DNA of 64,000 nucleotides from Paenibacillus validus NBRC 15382 (GCF_004000985.1 NZ_BIMH01000004.1:124001-188000); one strand, 5' to 3'. Numbered from the stretch's first letter, positions 32,445 through 40,551 are shown. Numbers and translations: made by a program. Notes: a model not told the origin generated them from the sequence alone.

Positions 32445-33206
32445 CTATTTGGAATCCAGCTCGAGCACATATCCGCTGCCGCGAACAGCGCTGATCAGGA
32501 ACGTGTCTTTCCCGTACTTTTTACGGATACGATAGACGAGCGCGTTCAGTTCGTCCATCGTGACATCCGGCACACCGTCAGGTCCGGTCGTGCGTTCGGA
32601 CCATACGTTTCGTTTAATGTCATCGATGGCGACAAGCCGGTTCGCCTGCTCGTATAACAAATGAAGCAGCAAATATTCCTTCTCCGACATCGCGATTCGC
32701 TTCCCGTCCACGACGCATTCCCGCTTCTCCCAATAGATCATCGAAGGTCCGCTCGGCTCTTCCCATGCCTGGGTCATGCTGAGCGGTTCGAACTCCAGCG
32801 TCTGATCGGCGAACAAATAGGAAAAATGCAGCACGGTCATCCCTTTCGCCATCTTAATAATGTCGAACGATTGGAGCGGGTACGGCACATGCGGTTCCAC
32901 CAATACCCCGTTAAGCTCGGTACCGTGGCGTGAATCCAGATCGTATAACACCGCCTTCTCCCCTTCCCGGCGGATAACGACGTGCTTTCTTGAAATAAAT
33001 GCGTTGGAAAAAGCAAAGTCCGGGGCGAAGTTGTTCGTAGCGCGCCCGATCACCGTCTCTGCTGAAGTCAGATGAAGGCACGTGCCCGAACGAAACGGTT
33101 CTCCCCGGATCACATATAGACAAGCGTAAGTATCCAGAACGTTTCCCTCCACTATCACAGCAAAAATACGAGTATGACGTATAAAGATTGCAGTCTTTAT
33201 CATCAT
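32445..33206 (-). CDS. FHA domain protein with C-terminal winged-helix DNA-binding domain
   Basis: Up to 253 residues. An FHA domain (about 25-125) shows 'VIGRATNNFAPDF', 'AFISRKHVVIRREG', 'LDSRHGTELNG', the full phosphothreonine-binding pattern (GR, SxxH, N). The C-terminal ~95 residues are an OmpR/PhoB-type winged helix ('RIAMSEKEYLLLHLLYEQ', 'YRIRKKYGKDTFLISAVRGSGYVLEL'). The ATG at 33206 has no ribosome binding site; GGAGG near 33136 points to a start at CTG near codon 25 or a weak GTG. FHA plus winged helix suggests phospho-dependent control by a Ser/Thr kinase, likely of the murA homologue downstream. Confidence 0.8.
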   Translation of the reverse strand: MMIKTAIFIRHTRIFAVIVEGNVLDTYACLYVIRGEPFRSGTCLHLTSAETVIGRATNNFAPDFAFSNAFISRKHVVIRREGEKAVLYDLDSRHGTELNGVLVEPHVPYPLQSFDIIKMAKGMTVLHFSYLFADQTLEFEPLSMTQAWEEPSGPSMIYWEKRECVVDGKRIAMSEKEYLLLHLLYEQANRLVAIDDIKRNVWSERTTGPDGVPDVTMDELNALVYRIRKKYGKDTFLISAVRGSGYVLELDSK

Positions 33207-33279
33207 ATCGTATTTTCAAGAGTAAGGGAAATATCTGCTGGCTGACGTAACGCTTACTTTTCAGTTATGGCTGCTTCGT

Positions 33280-34530
33280 TTAGACGTCCCTCTCGTCCCT
33301 CGCGTCCGTCTCGTCCTTCTCGGCGTCTCCGGCCTGACCTCGTTTCTTTGGCTGCGAATTGTACCCGCGCTCCCCATAAGGCTGAAGCTCGTTTAGCCAC
33401 TTGCTCTCCATGACGTGCAGCTCATGATTGACGTCCTGGAAACTGTCCTTGCGAAGCTTCAGGCGTTCCAGCACCTCGAACGTAAAATCCCCTTCATCCG
33501 CTTCGTTCCAATCCTTTTGAAGCTGTACATTCCGGCTCGCACCCATCTTTAGCTCAAAAGGCAAGCGCCGCTCCATCGCTTCCAGGTTTTTACTGGCGCC
33601 GACAAGCGCCTTGCCGTTCTTTCCGTTCACAAATCGAAACACGCCGATCTGCTGCTCTTTCTCCTGGTAGGCCCTCACCAGCTCCTTGCGCCGTTCCTTA
33701 CTCATAGACAACCTCTCCTCCTCTTGCGCTGCTGCCGGCGCCCGCTCCGATGACGAAACGGCGGCGCCAACCCAATATCGGCGTCCGTCCTCCGTCCGCT
33801 CCAATAACCCATGATCGACCATATACCGGCGGATGACGGCATAATCGTGCCAAGCCTGCTCCAACACTTCGTTAATGTCGGCTTCCGAATAGATACGGCC
33901 AGGCTGAAAACGCCTGACGAGTTCTTCGGCGATCAACGCGCGGACCTTCTCCTTACGCGGCCATTCCCGAAGCGGACCGTCCGTTCCGTACGGAAAATAA
34001 TCGTTGTCACGCTCCACCGTCTCCTGCAGCGGCTGTACACCTGCCGGCTTCTGCTTTTTCTTGTCTTTCACCGGGCTACCGGCCGAGGCCGCCGCCCTGC
34101 CTTTTTCCATCAACGACATCAGCACCAGAAAAAGCTTCGCCTGCTTCTCCTTCTCCCGCAGCGTGAACCGATGATTGCGAATCGTCGACGCGCTTCCGCC
34201 GCCCAATCGCTCGATCACCTCGGCATCGCTCATCCCTTGATGGAAAAATTGCAGCAGCTGCCTTTGCAGCGCGGACAAACCGGTCCACTTTTTGTCCAAA
34301 TGCAGCAGTGCGTGAAAAACCGACCCGTGCTCCCGCACGATATGCTTCGTCATCCATTTCTCGGCGTCCCACCAAGCTTGTTCGTCCGGAGACGGATAAA
34401 TAACCCCTTGCTCGGAAGAGCTGCCGCATATTAAACACGTGTAACGCCCTTCCTCCTCCTCATAGATGTAACCCCGTTCGATCTCTTCAAGCGAGGCCCG
34501 CTCCATCCCGTCGATAAACATGCCATCCAT
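33280..34530 (-). CDS. DUF2087 regulator-like protein with LuxR-type HTH and degenerate GIY-YIG domain
   Basis: 416 residues with a good GGAGGG site. An N-terminal zinc-ribbon-like 'YTCLICGSS' with a following 'HIVREHGSVFHALL' is followed by a LuxR-like HTH ('LSALQRQLLQFFHQGMSDAE', 'STIRNHRFTLREKEKQAKLF'), a DUF2087 segment ('FQPGRIYSEADINEVL', 'YAVIRRYMVDHGLLERTEDG') and a GIY-YIG-like end ('GVFRFVNGKNGKALVGASKN') in which GIY is GVF and YIG is LVG, so nuclease activity is doubtful. The tail is charged. Combined domains suggest a transcription factor using a retired nuclease fold. Confidence 0.72.
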   Translation of the reverse strand: MDGMFIDGMERASLEEIERGYIYEEEEGRYTCLICGSSSEQGVIYPSPDEQAWWDAEKWMTKHIVREHGSVFHALLHLDKKWTGLSALQRQLLQFFHQGMSDAEVIERLGGGSASTIRNHRFTLREKEKQAKLFLVLMSLMEKGRAAASAGSPVKDKKKQKPAGVQPLQETVERDNDYFPYGTDGPLREWPRKEKVRALIAEELVRRFQPGRIYSEADINEVLEQAWHDYAVIRRYMVDHGLLERTEDGRRYWVGAAVSSSERAPAAAQEEERLSMSKERRKELVRAYQEKEQQIGVFRFVNGKNGKALVGASKNLEAMERRLPFELKMGASRNVQLQKDWNEADEGDFTFEVLERLKLRKDSFQDVNHELHVMESKWLNELQPYGERGYNSQPKKRGQAGDAEKDETDARDERDV

Positions 34531-34762
34531 CGCAAACCCTCCTATATATAGACATATTATTAGTACGTTTATATATTGTCAAACATTAATTAAATATGTC
34601 TATTAATTATCCATTAGCCCTGTGAAACATACATAGAAGTCATCGTCCGGATCTTTGCTTCTCTTCAATGCGTCAAGCTTCTACCTCCCTGTCTCCAGAA
34701 ATGATATAATGATCATGACATTGCGAAAGCGATTACCGTTACTTCATCTTAGGAGATCAACC

Positions 34763-36319
34763 ATGCGCCTATCCCGAACCGTCCGTATTTTATCCGCATC
34801 TTTACTAACCATGATGCTTCTTCTCTTACCGACTTCCGAATGGATAAACCCGGATCGCGTGCCGGTACGGTCGATCCCCTCGCTTGACATGGAACCGGCG
34901 ACCGACTGGGAGCCCGAACAGCTGAACAAACCACCGAACATTATCGTTGTGCTGAGCGAATCGTTCTGGGATGCCACACAGCTGCCCGGGCTTGTGTTCA
35001 GCCGCGATCCGGCGCCGTTTTTCCACAGCTTGCAAAAACGGTATACACACGGCACCATGCTCTCGCCGATGTTCGGCGGCGGCACCGCCAATGTCGAGCT
35101 TGAGGTGCTGACCGGGCATTCGTACCGTTTTTTCCCGAAAGATTCGATCGTGTATGAGCAATACATCAAACAACCGACGGCCTCGCTCGCCAGCCTCCTG
35201 GCCGGCCAAGGCTATGCGACAACGGCGATCAGCCCGTTTCACGGATGGTTTTTCAACAGCTCCGAGGTGTATAAATATTTGGGTTTCTCCCAATTTATCA
35301 GCCTCGAATATTTCAACCCGGACGAATACGTAGGTCCGTATATCGGCGATCACGCCGTAGCCAGACGGATCATCGAACAGAGCGAGCAGAGCCCGGGCTC
35401 GGACTTCATTTTCGCCAACACGATGGAGAATCATTACCATTACTGGCCCGGCAAGTTCAAACGGAATACGATCGACGTGAAAGGCAAGGTTTCCCCGGAA
35501 GCGATCGGGTTAACGGAGACGTACGCGCAAGGGATGGAAGGCGCAGATCGGATGCTTGAGGAGCTGATCGTTCATTACAGCCGGTTGAAGGAGCCGACGA
35601 TCATCGTCTTTTTCGGGGACCATCTGCCGTCGCTTGAGAAGTATACGGTTTATGAGGAGACGGGCTACATTACCGGCGAGAACGACCCGGACTTCTTGAC
35701 CAAGATGCACGAGGTTCCCGTGGTTATCTGGAACAACTACTTGCCGCGCGAAAAGAACGAAAAGCTTCATTTCAGCCCTTCGTTTCTCGGTCCTTACGTG
35801 CTCCGTCTCGCCCAACGGGAAGGCAGCCCGTACACGGACTATTTGTACGATTTATCGCAAAAAATGCCGCTTGTTCCGCCCGAAGAAGCGTATGCCGAGA
35901 TGGGTGTCGACCCGGCGATGGTCGCCGACTACCGCAGCCGGCAGCAGGCGATCCTGGAACAGGAGCAGCAGCGCGCCGACGAAGCGAAAGCGAGGCTCTC
36001 CGGCTTCAAGCTCGGCTATGGAGCGCCTGAAATCCGGCGGGTCGAACCATCTGTCATCAGCGCCGCCGAGGATGCCTTAGGACGCACCACGCTAACCGTC
36101 GAAGGCGGACGCTTCGGACTCGGCTGCTCGATATTCGTTAACGGCAAGCAGCTGGAGACGGCCTGGCTAAGCGAGTCATCGCTCAGTACCGCCCTGCCGC
36201 GGGAGTTGACCGCCAAGCCCGGCGCGCTGACCGTGGAAGTGAAGGTGATCGACTCGAAAAAACAAATATTAGCCGTCTCCTCGCCGGCCACGGTTACGGT
36301 TCAAGCGATGAACAAGTGA
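34763..36319 (+). CDS. LTA synthase-like sulfatase-fold protein, without the usual membrane domain
   Basis: 518 residues from ATG 34763, preceded by TAGGAGATC; an extended -10 (TGATATAAT near 34702-34710) supports this start over 34655. After one N-terminal hydrophobic segment (signal or anchor, 'ASLLTMMLLLLP') comes the extracellular catalytic domain: Thr nucleophile in 'MFGGGTANVELEVLTG', 'ANTMENHYHYWPG', 'VFFGDHLPSL'. LTA synthases normally have five transmembrane helices (about 640 residues); here four are absent. An alanine/glutamate-rich coil and an IPT-like C-terminal module ('RVEPSVISAAEDALGRTTL') are additional. It could modify wall polymers or use another lipid substrate. Confidence 0.8.
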   Translation: MRLSRTVRILSASLLTMMLLLLPTSEWINPDRVPVRSIPSLDMEPATDWEPEQLNKPPNIIVVLSESFWDATQLPGLVFSRDPAPFFHSLQKRYTHGTMLSPMFGGGTANVELEVLTGHSYRFFPKDSIVYEQYIKQPTASLASLLAGQGYATTAISPFHGWFFNSSEVYKYLGFSQFISLEYFNPDEYVGPYIGDHAVARRIIEQSEQSPGSDFIFANTMENHYHYWPGKFKRNTIDVKGKVSPEAIGLTETYAQGMEGADRMLEELIVHYSRLKEPTIIVFFGDHLPSLEKYTVYEETGYITGENDPDFLTKMHEVPVVIWNNYLPREKNEKLHFSPSFLGPYVLRLAQREGSPYTDYLYDLSQKMPLVPPEEAYAEMGVDPAMVADYRSRQQAILEQEQQRADEAKARLSGFKLGYGAPEIRRVEPSVISAAEDALGRTTLTVEGGRFGLGCSIFVNGKQLETAWLSESSLSTALPRELTAKPGALTVEVKVIDSKKQILAVSSPATVTVQAMNK

Positions 36320-36350
36320 CGGCATCCGGGAATAGGCCTTAAGTTGAAAA

Positions 36351-36385
36351 GGACAGGGAAGCGTCGGCTTCCCTGTCTTTTTCGC
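36351..36385 (+). terminator. Terminator after the LTA synthase-like gene
   Basis: GGACAGGGAAG-CGTCG-GCTTCCCTGTC stem followed by TTTTTCGC. Confidence 0.88.
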
Positions 36386-36598
36386 GTTCAAATTCGGTTG
36401 CAGCTCCGGCGAAATGCGAATGAGCGTAGCCGTGATGCGCCTGCCGCCCAGCCGATCCACTTGCGCTAGCAGACATGACGGAATAAGGGCGCAGACTCCT
36501 AACTGCCTCCCCCCGCATGCCTCCAGACAGCGTCATTCTGTGCGGTTCGCATGTTGAAGGCTGTCGAGTCCTGCGCTTGCCCGGGAAATGACGTAACC

Positions 36599-37650
36599 TT
36601 ATTCCCCGTCATCCCCCGCCGGTGCCCCCGCCTGCTCTTCGACGCCGTACCAAATGCGGCGGAGCTCCTCGCTGTTTGCAAATCCTCCATCTGGGTGCTG
36701 ATTTGTTCGATCGGCTTCGCCAGCAGCTCCGTATAATAAAAGATCATGTAGACGGTGCCCAGGGTGATCGAGCCCTGCTTCCATAAATATTAGCTGATCG
36801 CGAAAGCAACCGCGTTGCCGATGGCGAACACGATAATTGTCGCAATCCACATCGACGCCCATCCGAAGAACGCGCGCACCCGAAGCGGCAGCCACTCCCG
36901 CATCATGCGGTAGAAGCGGTGCATCACGTAATTCGTCGCTCCGCTGGCCCGCGTATCCTCCGTCCCCTTCAGATGTTCGCCGAGAAAACCGTAGAAGCTC
37001 GCGCTCATTTGGCGCAAGCGGCTCCAATGCGGAACGGCGAGCCGGCGGATGTAACGGATCGCCAGCAGCGCAAACACGACGAACACAAGCATCCCCGCGC
37101 CAATAAGCCAGCCTTCCCGGAACAACAGGACGAGCATAGCGGCGACCAGAATAACGTTGCTGACGAGCATGACGGCAAACTGTAAGAAGAAGTTGGACAA
37201 GTTGTTGATATCTCCGTCTACCCGCTCGATAATCGCGCCGGACATTTGCGTTTTGTGAAATGTCATATCGAGCTTCAAGCAATGCTCCGCCACGTCTCCG
37301 CGCAGCTGATTGGTCACCGTCCAACCGGCGTTCGCCCCGATGTACGAAGCGCCCACCGCTATCAATTGCTGTACGAGGCTAACCCCGATAAACAAAGCCG
37401 CCGCCAGAACGAGCGGCCTCCCCGAATGCAGCGAGTGCGCGCTATCGATGAAATAGCGAATAATTTGCGGATTCACGAGCTGCAGCGCGATACCTGTCAG
37501 CAGCAGCACGCTCAACGCCAGCATTCGTCCCCTCTGAGGCCGCAAATATTGCCGGAATAACGATACATATTCTCCAATCGGAATATGTGGAAGCCGCATT
37601 TCATCCCTGATGAGCGGCCGTATTCGCGGAACGTCTTCGCCTGACGACAT
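36599..37650 (-). pseudogene. Broken ABC transporter (exporter-type) gene
   Basis: Residues 1-286 are an ABC exporter membrane domain with about six helices ('LRPQRGRMLALSVLLLTGIA', 'TFHKTQMSGAIIERVDGDIN', 'TRASGATNYVMHRFYRMM'). An in-frame TAA at 36790-36792 interrupts it; reading through gives 'LWKQGSITLGTVYMIFYYT', 'LLAKPIEQISTQMEDLQTA', normal for the family. After that the whole ATPase domain (Walker A to D-loop, about 230 residues) is missing, and a different frame supplies a short C-terminal tail ('RRIWYGVEEQ') before a TAA at 36599. Both a nonsense change and an internal deletion have removed function. Confidence 0.75.
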
Positions 37651-37676
37651 AAAAAAACGGCCGCTGCGGGCCGTTC
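37651..37676 (-). terminator. Terminator of the GNAT acetyltransferase gene
   Basis: GAACGGCCC-GCAGC-GGCCGTT then seven Ts on the minus strand, directly before the broken ABC gene. Confidence 0.8.
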
Positions 37677-38127
37677 ACTCCGTTATCGTTTTTGTCATCC
37701 GTACATGCCAAATGCCTGCATCCAGAAATGGTTCTTCAGATACTGTCGCATATCCCAGCTTCTCATAAAACCTTGTCGCGTGCGTCTGCGCGTCCAACAT
37801 GATCGACGCGATTTCCCGTTCGCGAATATCGTCTTCCATCATATCGATCATCATCTTGCCGATGCCCTTGCCCCGATAAGGCTGGCGGACCGCAATTCGC
37901 TGAAGCTTGGCCGTCCGTTCATCGTACATCCGGTAACGGGCCGCTGCAATCGGCAGTTCGCCGTCCCGGATCAGGAAATGGCGGCAAGCCGACGTCGAAG
38001 CGTCAAACTCGTCCAGCTCCAAATCGAGCGGCACCTGCTGCTCATCGACAAATACCTCTTTACGAACGGACAAGCATTGCCGCAGCTCTTCCTCCGTCGT
38101 TACGACAAGCCCCTGTAACCTCAACAT
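37675..38127 (-). CDS. GNAT family N-acetyltransferase
   Basis: 150 residues with GAGGAGAAGG upstream of the ATG. GNAT fold with the acetyl-CoA motif 'IAVRQPYRGKGIGKMMIDMM' (R/Q-x-x-G-x-G/A) at about 81-100, and a C-terminal 'ATRFYEKLGYATVSEEPFL'. The N-terminus ('EELRQCLSVRKEVFVDEQ') is ElaA/YjcF-like. Probably acetylates a small amine or peptide N-terminus; substrate unknown. Confidence 0.88.
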   Translation of the reverse strand: MLRLQGLVVTTEEELRQCLSVRKEVFVDEQQVPLDLELDEFDASTSACRHFLIRDGELPIAAARYRMYDERTAKLQRIAVRQPYRGKGIGKMMIDMMEDDIREREIASIMLDAQTHATRFYEKLGYATVSEEPFLDAGIWHVRMTKTITE

Positions 38128-38231
38128 GAACCTTCTCCTCTATCTCTTAGCCGTAAGGGGTAGCCTTCCACGCTTCGTATCACAGTCCATTGTACCAAAC
38201 AAGCCGCTGCTTCCTCAAGGATTCGCGTGCG

Positions 38232-38594
38232 TTATCCGGCGAACGCCTTCTTCAGTGCTTCGCGGACGCGATCCTTACTGAACGGCTTGACGATAAAGTC
38301 GCTCGCTCCCATACTGACGGCGCGAATGAGTAGCGCTTGCTGGCCCATCGCCGACACCATGATAACCTTCGCATCCGGATTCAAATCCTTGATTTTCTCC
38401 AGTGCTGTAATGCCGTCCATCTCCGGCATGGTTATGTCCATCGTGACGACGTCGGGCATCTCTTCCGGGTATAATGACAGCGCTTCCACTCCATTGCTTG
38501 CTTCAACGACTTGTTCATAGCCAAGCTCATGAATGACGTTTTTCAATAACATGCGCATAAAGAGCGAATCGTCGACGATCATAATTTTCTTCAC
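38232..38594 (-). CDS. Stand-alone CheY-type response regulator, c-di-GMP riboswitch controlled
   Basis: 120 residues, GTG start at 38594 with GAGGAGG ten bases upstream. A complete receiver domain: acidic pair D8/D9, phosphoacceptor D53 in 'VTMDITMPEMDG', signalling Ser in 'VMVSAMGQQ' (here 'IMVSAMG'), Lys in 'IVKPFS'. It resembles CheY and the chemotaxis/Spo0F-like single-domain group. A c-di-GMP-I riboswitch with a terminator lies upstream at 38698-38837, so expression should depend on c-di-GMP. No chemotaxis gene is next to it. Confidence 0.88.
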   Translation of the reverse strand: MKKIMIVDDSLFMRMLLKNVIHELGYEQVVEASNGVEALSLYPEEMPDVVTMDITMPEMDGITALEKIKDLNPDAKVIMVSAMGQQALLIRAVSMGASDFIVKPFSKDRVREALKKAFAG

Positions 38595-38697
38595 GCCGGA
38601 ACAGCCTCCTCTTCGATTGGGTAGTATGGAAAAGCGTCACGCCTAGTTGTCCCGAAGATGTGCGGTTATACAATATTTTCACGGCAGCACGGCATAT

Positions 38698-38837
38698 TAA
38701 AAAGACCCCCAGCATGCATCAAAGGAGCCTCAAATCACGTATTCCTCTGTCCTTCGGCAGTTGGCTGACTTGGTAAAGACGGTAGTGGCTGTAGCTTTGC
38801 GGCCTTGAATTTCGCAAAGTTCACCTGATGCGGGCGA
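38698..38837 (-). ncRNA. c-di-GMP-I (GEMM) riboswitch with terminator, upstream of the CheY gene
   Basis: Minus-strand aptamer at about 38751-38837. It has a GGTGAA entry, a short stem closed by CTTTG-CGAAAT-TCAAG with the GAAA tetraloop, the hallmark GCCGCAAAGC segment, and the second stem ending GTCAGCCAACTGCCG. A weak terminator (GGCTCC/GGGGGTC then TTTT) follows at 38698-38731. The promoter TTGTAT-16-TATAAT is at 38855-38882. The GGGC of the consensus is GGTG here, so affinity or ligand may differ slightly. Confidence 0.72.
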
Positions 38838-38854
38838 TACCTTTTGTACATTGA

Positions 38855-38882
38855 ATTATACCATCCTGCCGGAAAAATACAA
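38855..38882 (-). promoter_or_regulatory. Promoter of the riboswitch-CheY transcript
   Basis: -35 TTGTAT at 38877-38882, 16-base spacer, -10 TATAAT at 38855-38860, minus strand; start point close to the 5' end of the aptamer. Confidence 0.65.
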
Positions 38883-39011
38883 GTATGGAAATATGAAATC
38901 GACGTCCTCATGTTCTCCGGATCTTGCCGGAAAGCGTCTATTTTTACATTTAAATTATCGGTAAATAATGCTAACATAGAAAGTAACATGAACATAGGGA
39001 GATGCGATCCA

Positions 39012-40010
39012 ATGGATAAGTTCCAAGCATTCGTGCTAGAGAAACAGGGCGATCAAGCCGCCGGCTCCATCCAAACGCTCGGGCATGATCGCCTGCCGGA
39101 CGGAGAAGTCACCATACGGGTACGATATTCCAGCATCAATTATAAAGACGCGATGGCGGCGCAACCCGTCAGTCCGATCGTCAAGTCGTACCCGTTCGTA
39201 CCGGGTATCGATTTAGCCGGAGAGGTCGTTCATTCGGACGACCCTTCTTTTGCCGTGGGCGATGAAGTGCTTGTCACCGGCTACGAGCTCGGCGTCTCCC
39301 ACCCGGGCGGTTTCAGCCAACTGGCGCGCGTTCCTGCCGGTTGGGTCGTTCCGCTTCCCGATGGGCTGACGGCCCGGGAAGCGATGTCGCTCGGCACCGC
39401 CGGCTTTACGGCGGCCCTGTCGGTGCTCCAGATGGAGCGCAACGGCCTCCGGCCGGAGCAAGGCCCGGTACTCGTCACCGGTGCGACCGGCGGCGTCGGG
39501 AGCGTAGCGGTTTCGCTTCTGTCCAAGCTCGGTTACCGTGTGACGGCCAGTACGGGCAAGCTTGCCGAAAGCGAGTATTTGCTGGGCCTGGGCGCTGCGG
39601 AAGTCATCGAGAGAGACGCATTAATCCCGCCGGACGGCAAACCGCTGCGTAAGGAACGCTGGGCGGGGGCGGTCGATCCGGTCGGCGGCGCGTCGCTGCC
39701 GTTTATTTTAAGCACGCTTCGTTACGGCGGTTCTGCTGCGGTCAGCGGTCTGACCGGAGGGGCGGATTTCGCAACGACTGTATATCCGTTCATTCTGCGC
39801 GGTGTGAAGCTGCTCGGCATCGATTCGGTATACTGCGATACGCTGACGAGACGGGAAGTGTGGTCCAGGCTCGCAGCCGACTGGAAACCTGTATCGTACC
39901 TGGAGACCGGTGCGCGGGAGATCGGCCTGGGCAATCTGGCCGATACGCTTGCGGCGATTCGCAGCGGTCGGCTTCGCGGCCGGGCTATCGTCAATCTCGA
40001 CCTTTCATAA
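39012..40010 (+). CDS. Quinone oxidoreductase, YhdH/AcuI family (acrylyl-CoA reductase-like)
   Basis: 332 residues from ATG 39012 ('MDKFQAFVLEKQG') with GGGAG about ten bases upstream; the long upstream extension of the frame is not protein-like. Zinc-less medium-chain reductase: 'SSINYKDAMAA', 'PGIDLAGEVVHSDDP', 'GTAGFTAALSVL' and the NADPH loop 'VTGATGGVGSVAVSLLSKLG'. The YhdH/AcuI family reduces acrylyl-CoA or quinone-like substrates with NADPH. A strong terminator follows. Confidence 0.9.
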   Translation: MDKFQAFVLEKQGDQAAGSIQTLGHDRLPDGEVTIRVRYSSINYKDAMAAQPVSPIVKSYPFVPGIDLAGEVVHSDDPSFAVGDEVLVTGYELGVSHPGGFSQLARVPAGWVVPLPDGLTAREAMSLGTAGFTAALSVLQMERNGLRPEQGPVLVTGATGGVGSVAVSLLSKLGYRVTASTGKLAESEYLLGLGAAEVIERDALIPPDGKPLRKERWAGAVDPVGGASLPFILSTLRYGGSAAVSGLTGGADFATTVYPFILRGVKLLGIDSVYCDTLTRREVWSRLAADWKPVSYLETGAREIGLGNLADTLAAIRSGRLRGRAIVNLDLS

Positions 40011-40017
40011 TAACGCC

Positions 40018-40060
40018 AAAGAGTCCTTTGGAGCCATTGCTCCACAGGACTCTTTTTCTG
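40018..40060 (+). terminator. Terminator after the YhdH/AcuI gene
   Basis: AAAGAGTCCT(TT)GGAG / CTCC(AC)AGGACTCTTTTT stem-loop with a T-run. Confidence 0.88.
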
Positions 40061-40112
40061 CTGGGAAAGCTTTTTTGACAACGCGCTTCCATATCTTCAG
40101 AAATCGGGCGGG

Positions 40113-40289
40113 TTACGCTTCCACCGCGTGCATCGGCTGCACCGACTCCATATAGCGCATCAATGCTTCAAACGCGTGACGCAGATCATGCAGCTCTTCC
40201 TTGGACGCCTTCTCCAGCTCTTCCATCAAACGGCTGGCCGTCGTTTCTCCAAGCCATTCCTCCAAGCCCATTGTTTTCACCGGATTCAT
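40113..40289 (-). CDS. Small protein of 58 aa controlled by a c-di-GMP riboswitch
   Basis: ATG at 40289 with GGAGG seven bases upstream, TAA at 40113. Composition is acidic and helical throughout: 'LEEWLGETTASRLMEELEKA' then 'EELHDLRHAFEALMRYME', with no transmembrane segment or Cys. No family is recognised. It is the only gene after the c-di-GMP-I aptamer and terminator at 40336-40471, so it is a candidate effector or adaptor of c-di-GMP signalling. It could form a helical hairpin that binds a larger partner; this is inference. Confidence 0.7.
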   Translation of the reverse strand: MNPVKTMGLEEWLGETTASRLMEELEKASKEELHDLRHAFEALMRYMESVQPMHAVEA

Positions 40290-40335
40290 CCTTCTACCTC
40301 CGTAATGAGATCATTCCGAACGCTTCACAGAGGGA

Positions 40336-40471
40336 TAAAAAAACTCCCCCTGTTCGCCAAAAGGGAGGTGTTACGACATATTCCTCATACTTTCGGCAGC
40401 TGGCTGACATCGTTTATCACTTTAGTCCCTATAGCTTTGCGTCTCTGACTTTCATCAGATTTGCCCTTGTC
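40336..40471 (-). ncRNA. c-di-GMP-I (GEMM) riboswitch with terminator, upstream of the 58-aa gene
   Basis: Minus-strand aptamer at about 40391-40471 with near-consensus segments: GGGCAAA, the TCTGA-TGAAAG-TCAGA stem with its GAAA loop, GACGCAAAGC, and the closing stem GTCAGCCAGCTGCCG. The expression platform is a CTCCC/GGGGAG hairpin followed by seven Ts at 40336-40369. The extended -10 TGTTATACT at 40496-40504 is just upstream. The match to Vc2-like aptamers is strong, so c-di-GMP is the likely ligand. Confidence 0.85.
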
Positions 40472-40495
40472 GTGTTGAAATCACCCAACAGGCCT

Positions 40496-40504
40496 AGTAT
40501 AACA
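40496..40504 (-). promoter_or_regulatory. Extended -10 for the second riboswitch
   Basis: Minus strand TGTTATACT (TGnTATACT), about 25-30 bases before the aptamer. Confidence 0.5.
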
Positions 40505-40551
40505 TGAACCCAGCCATAAATCGACATGATTTGCTTTGCCCCATGGTACTC

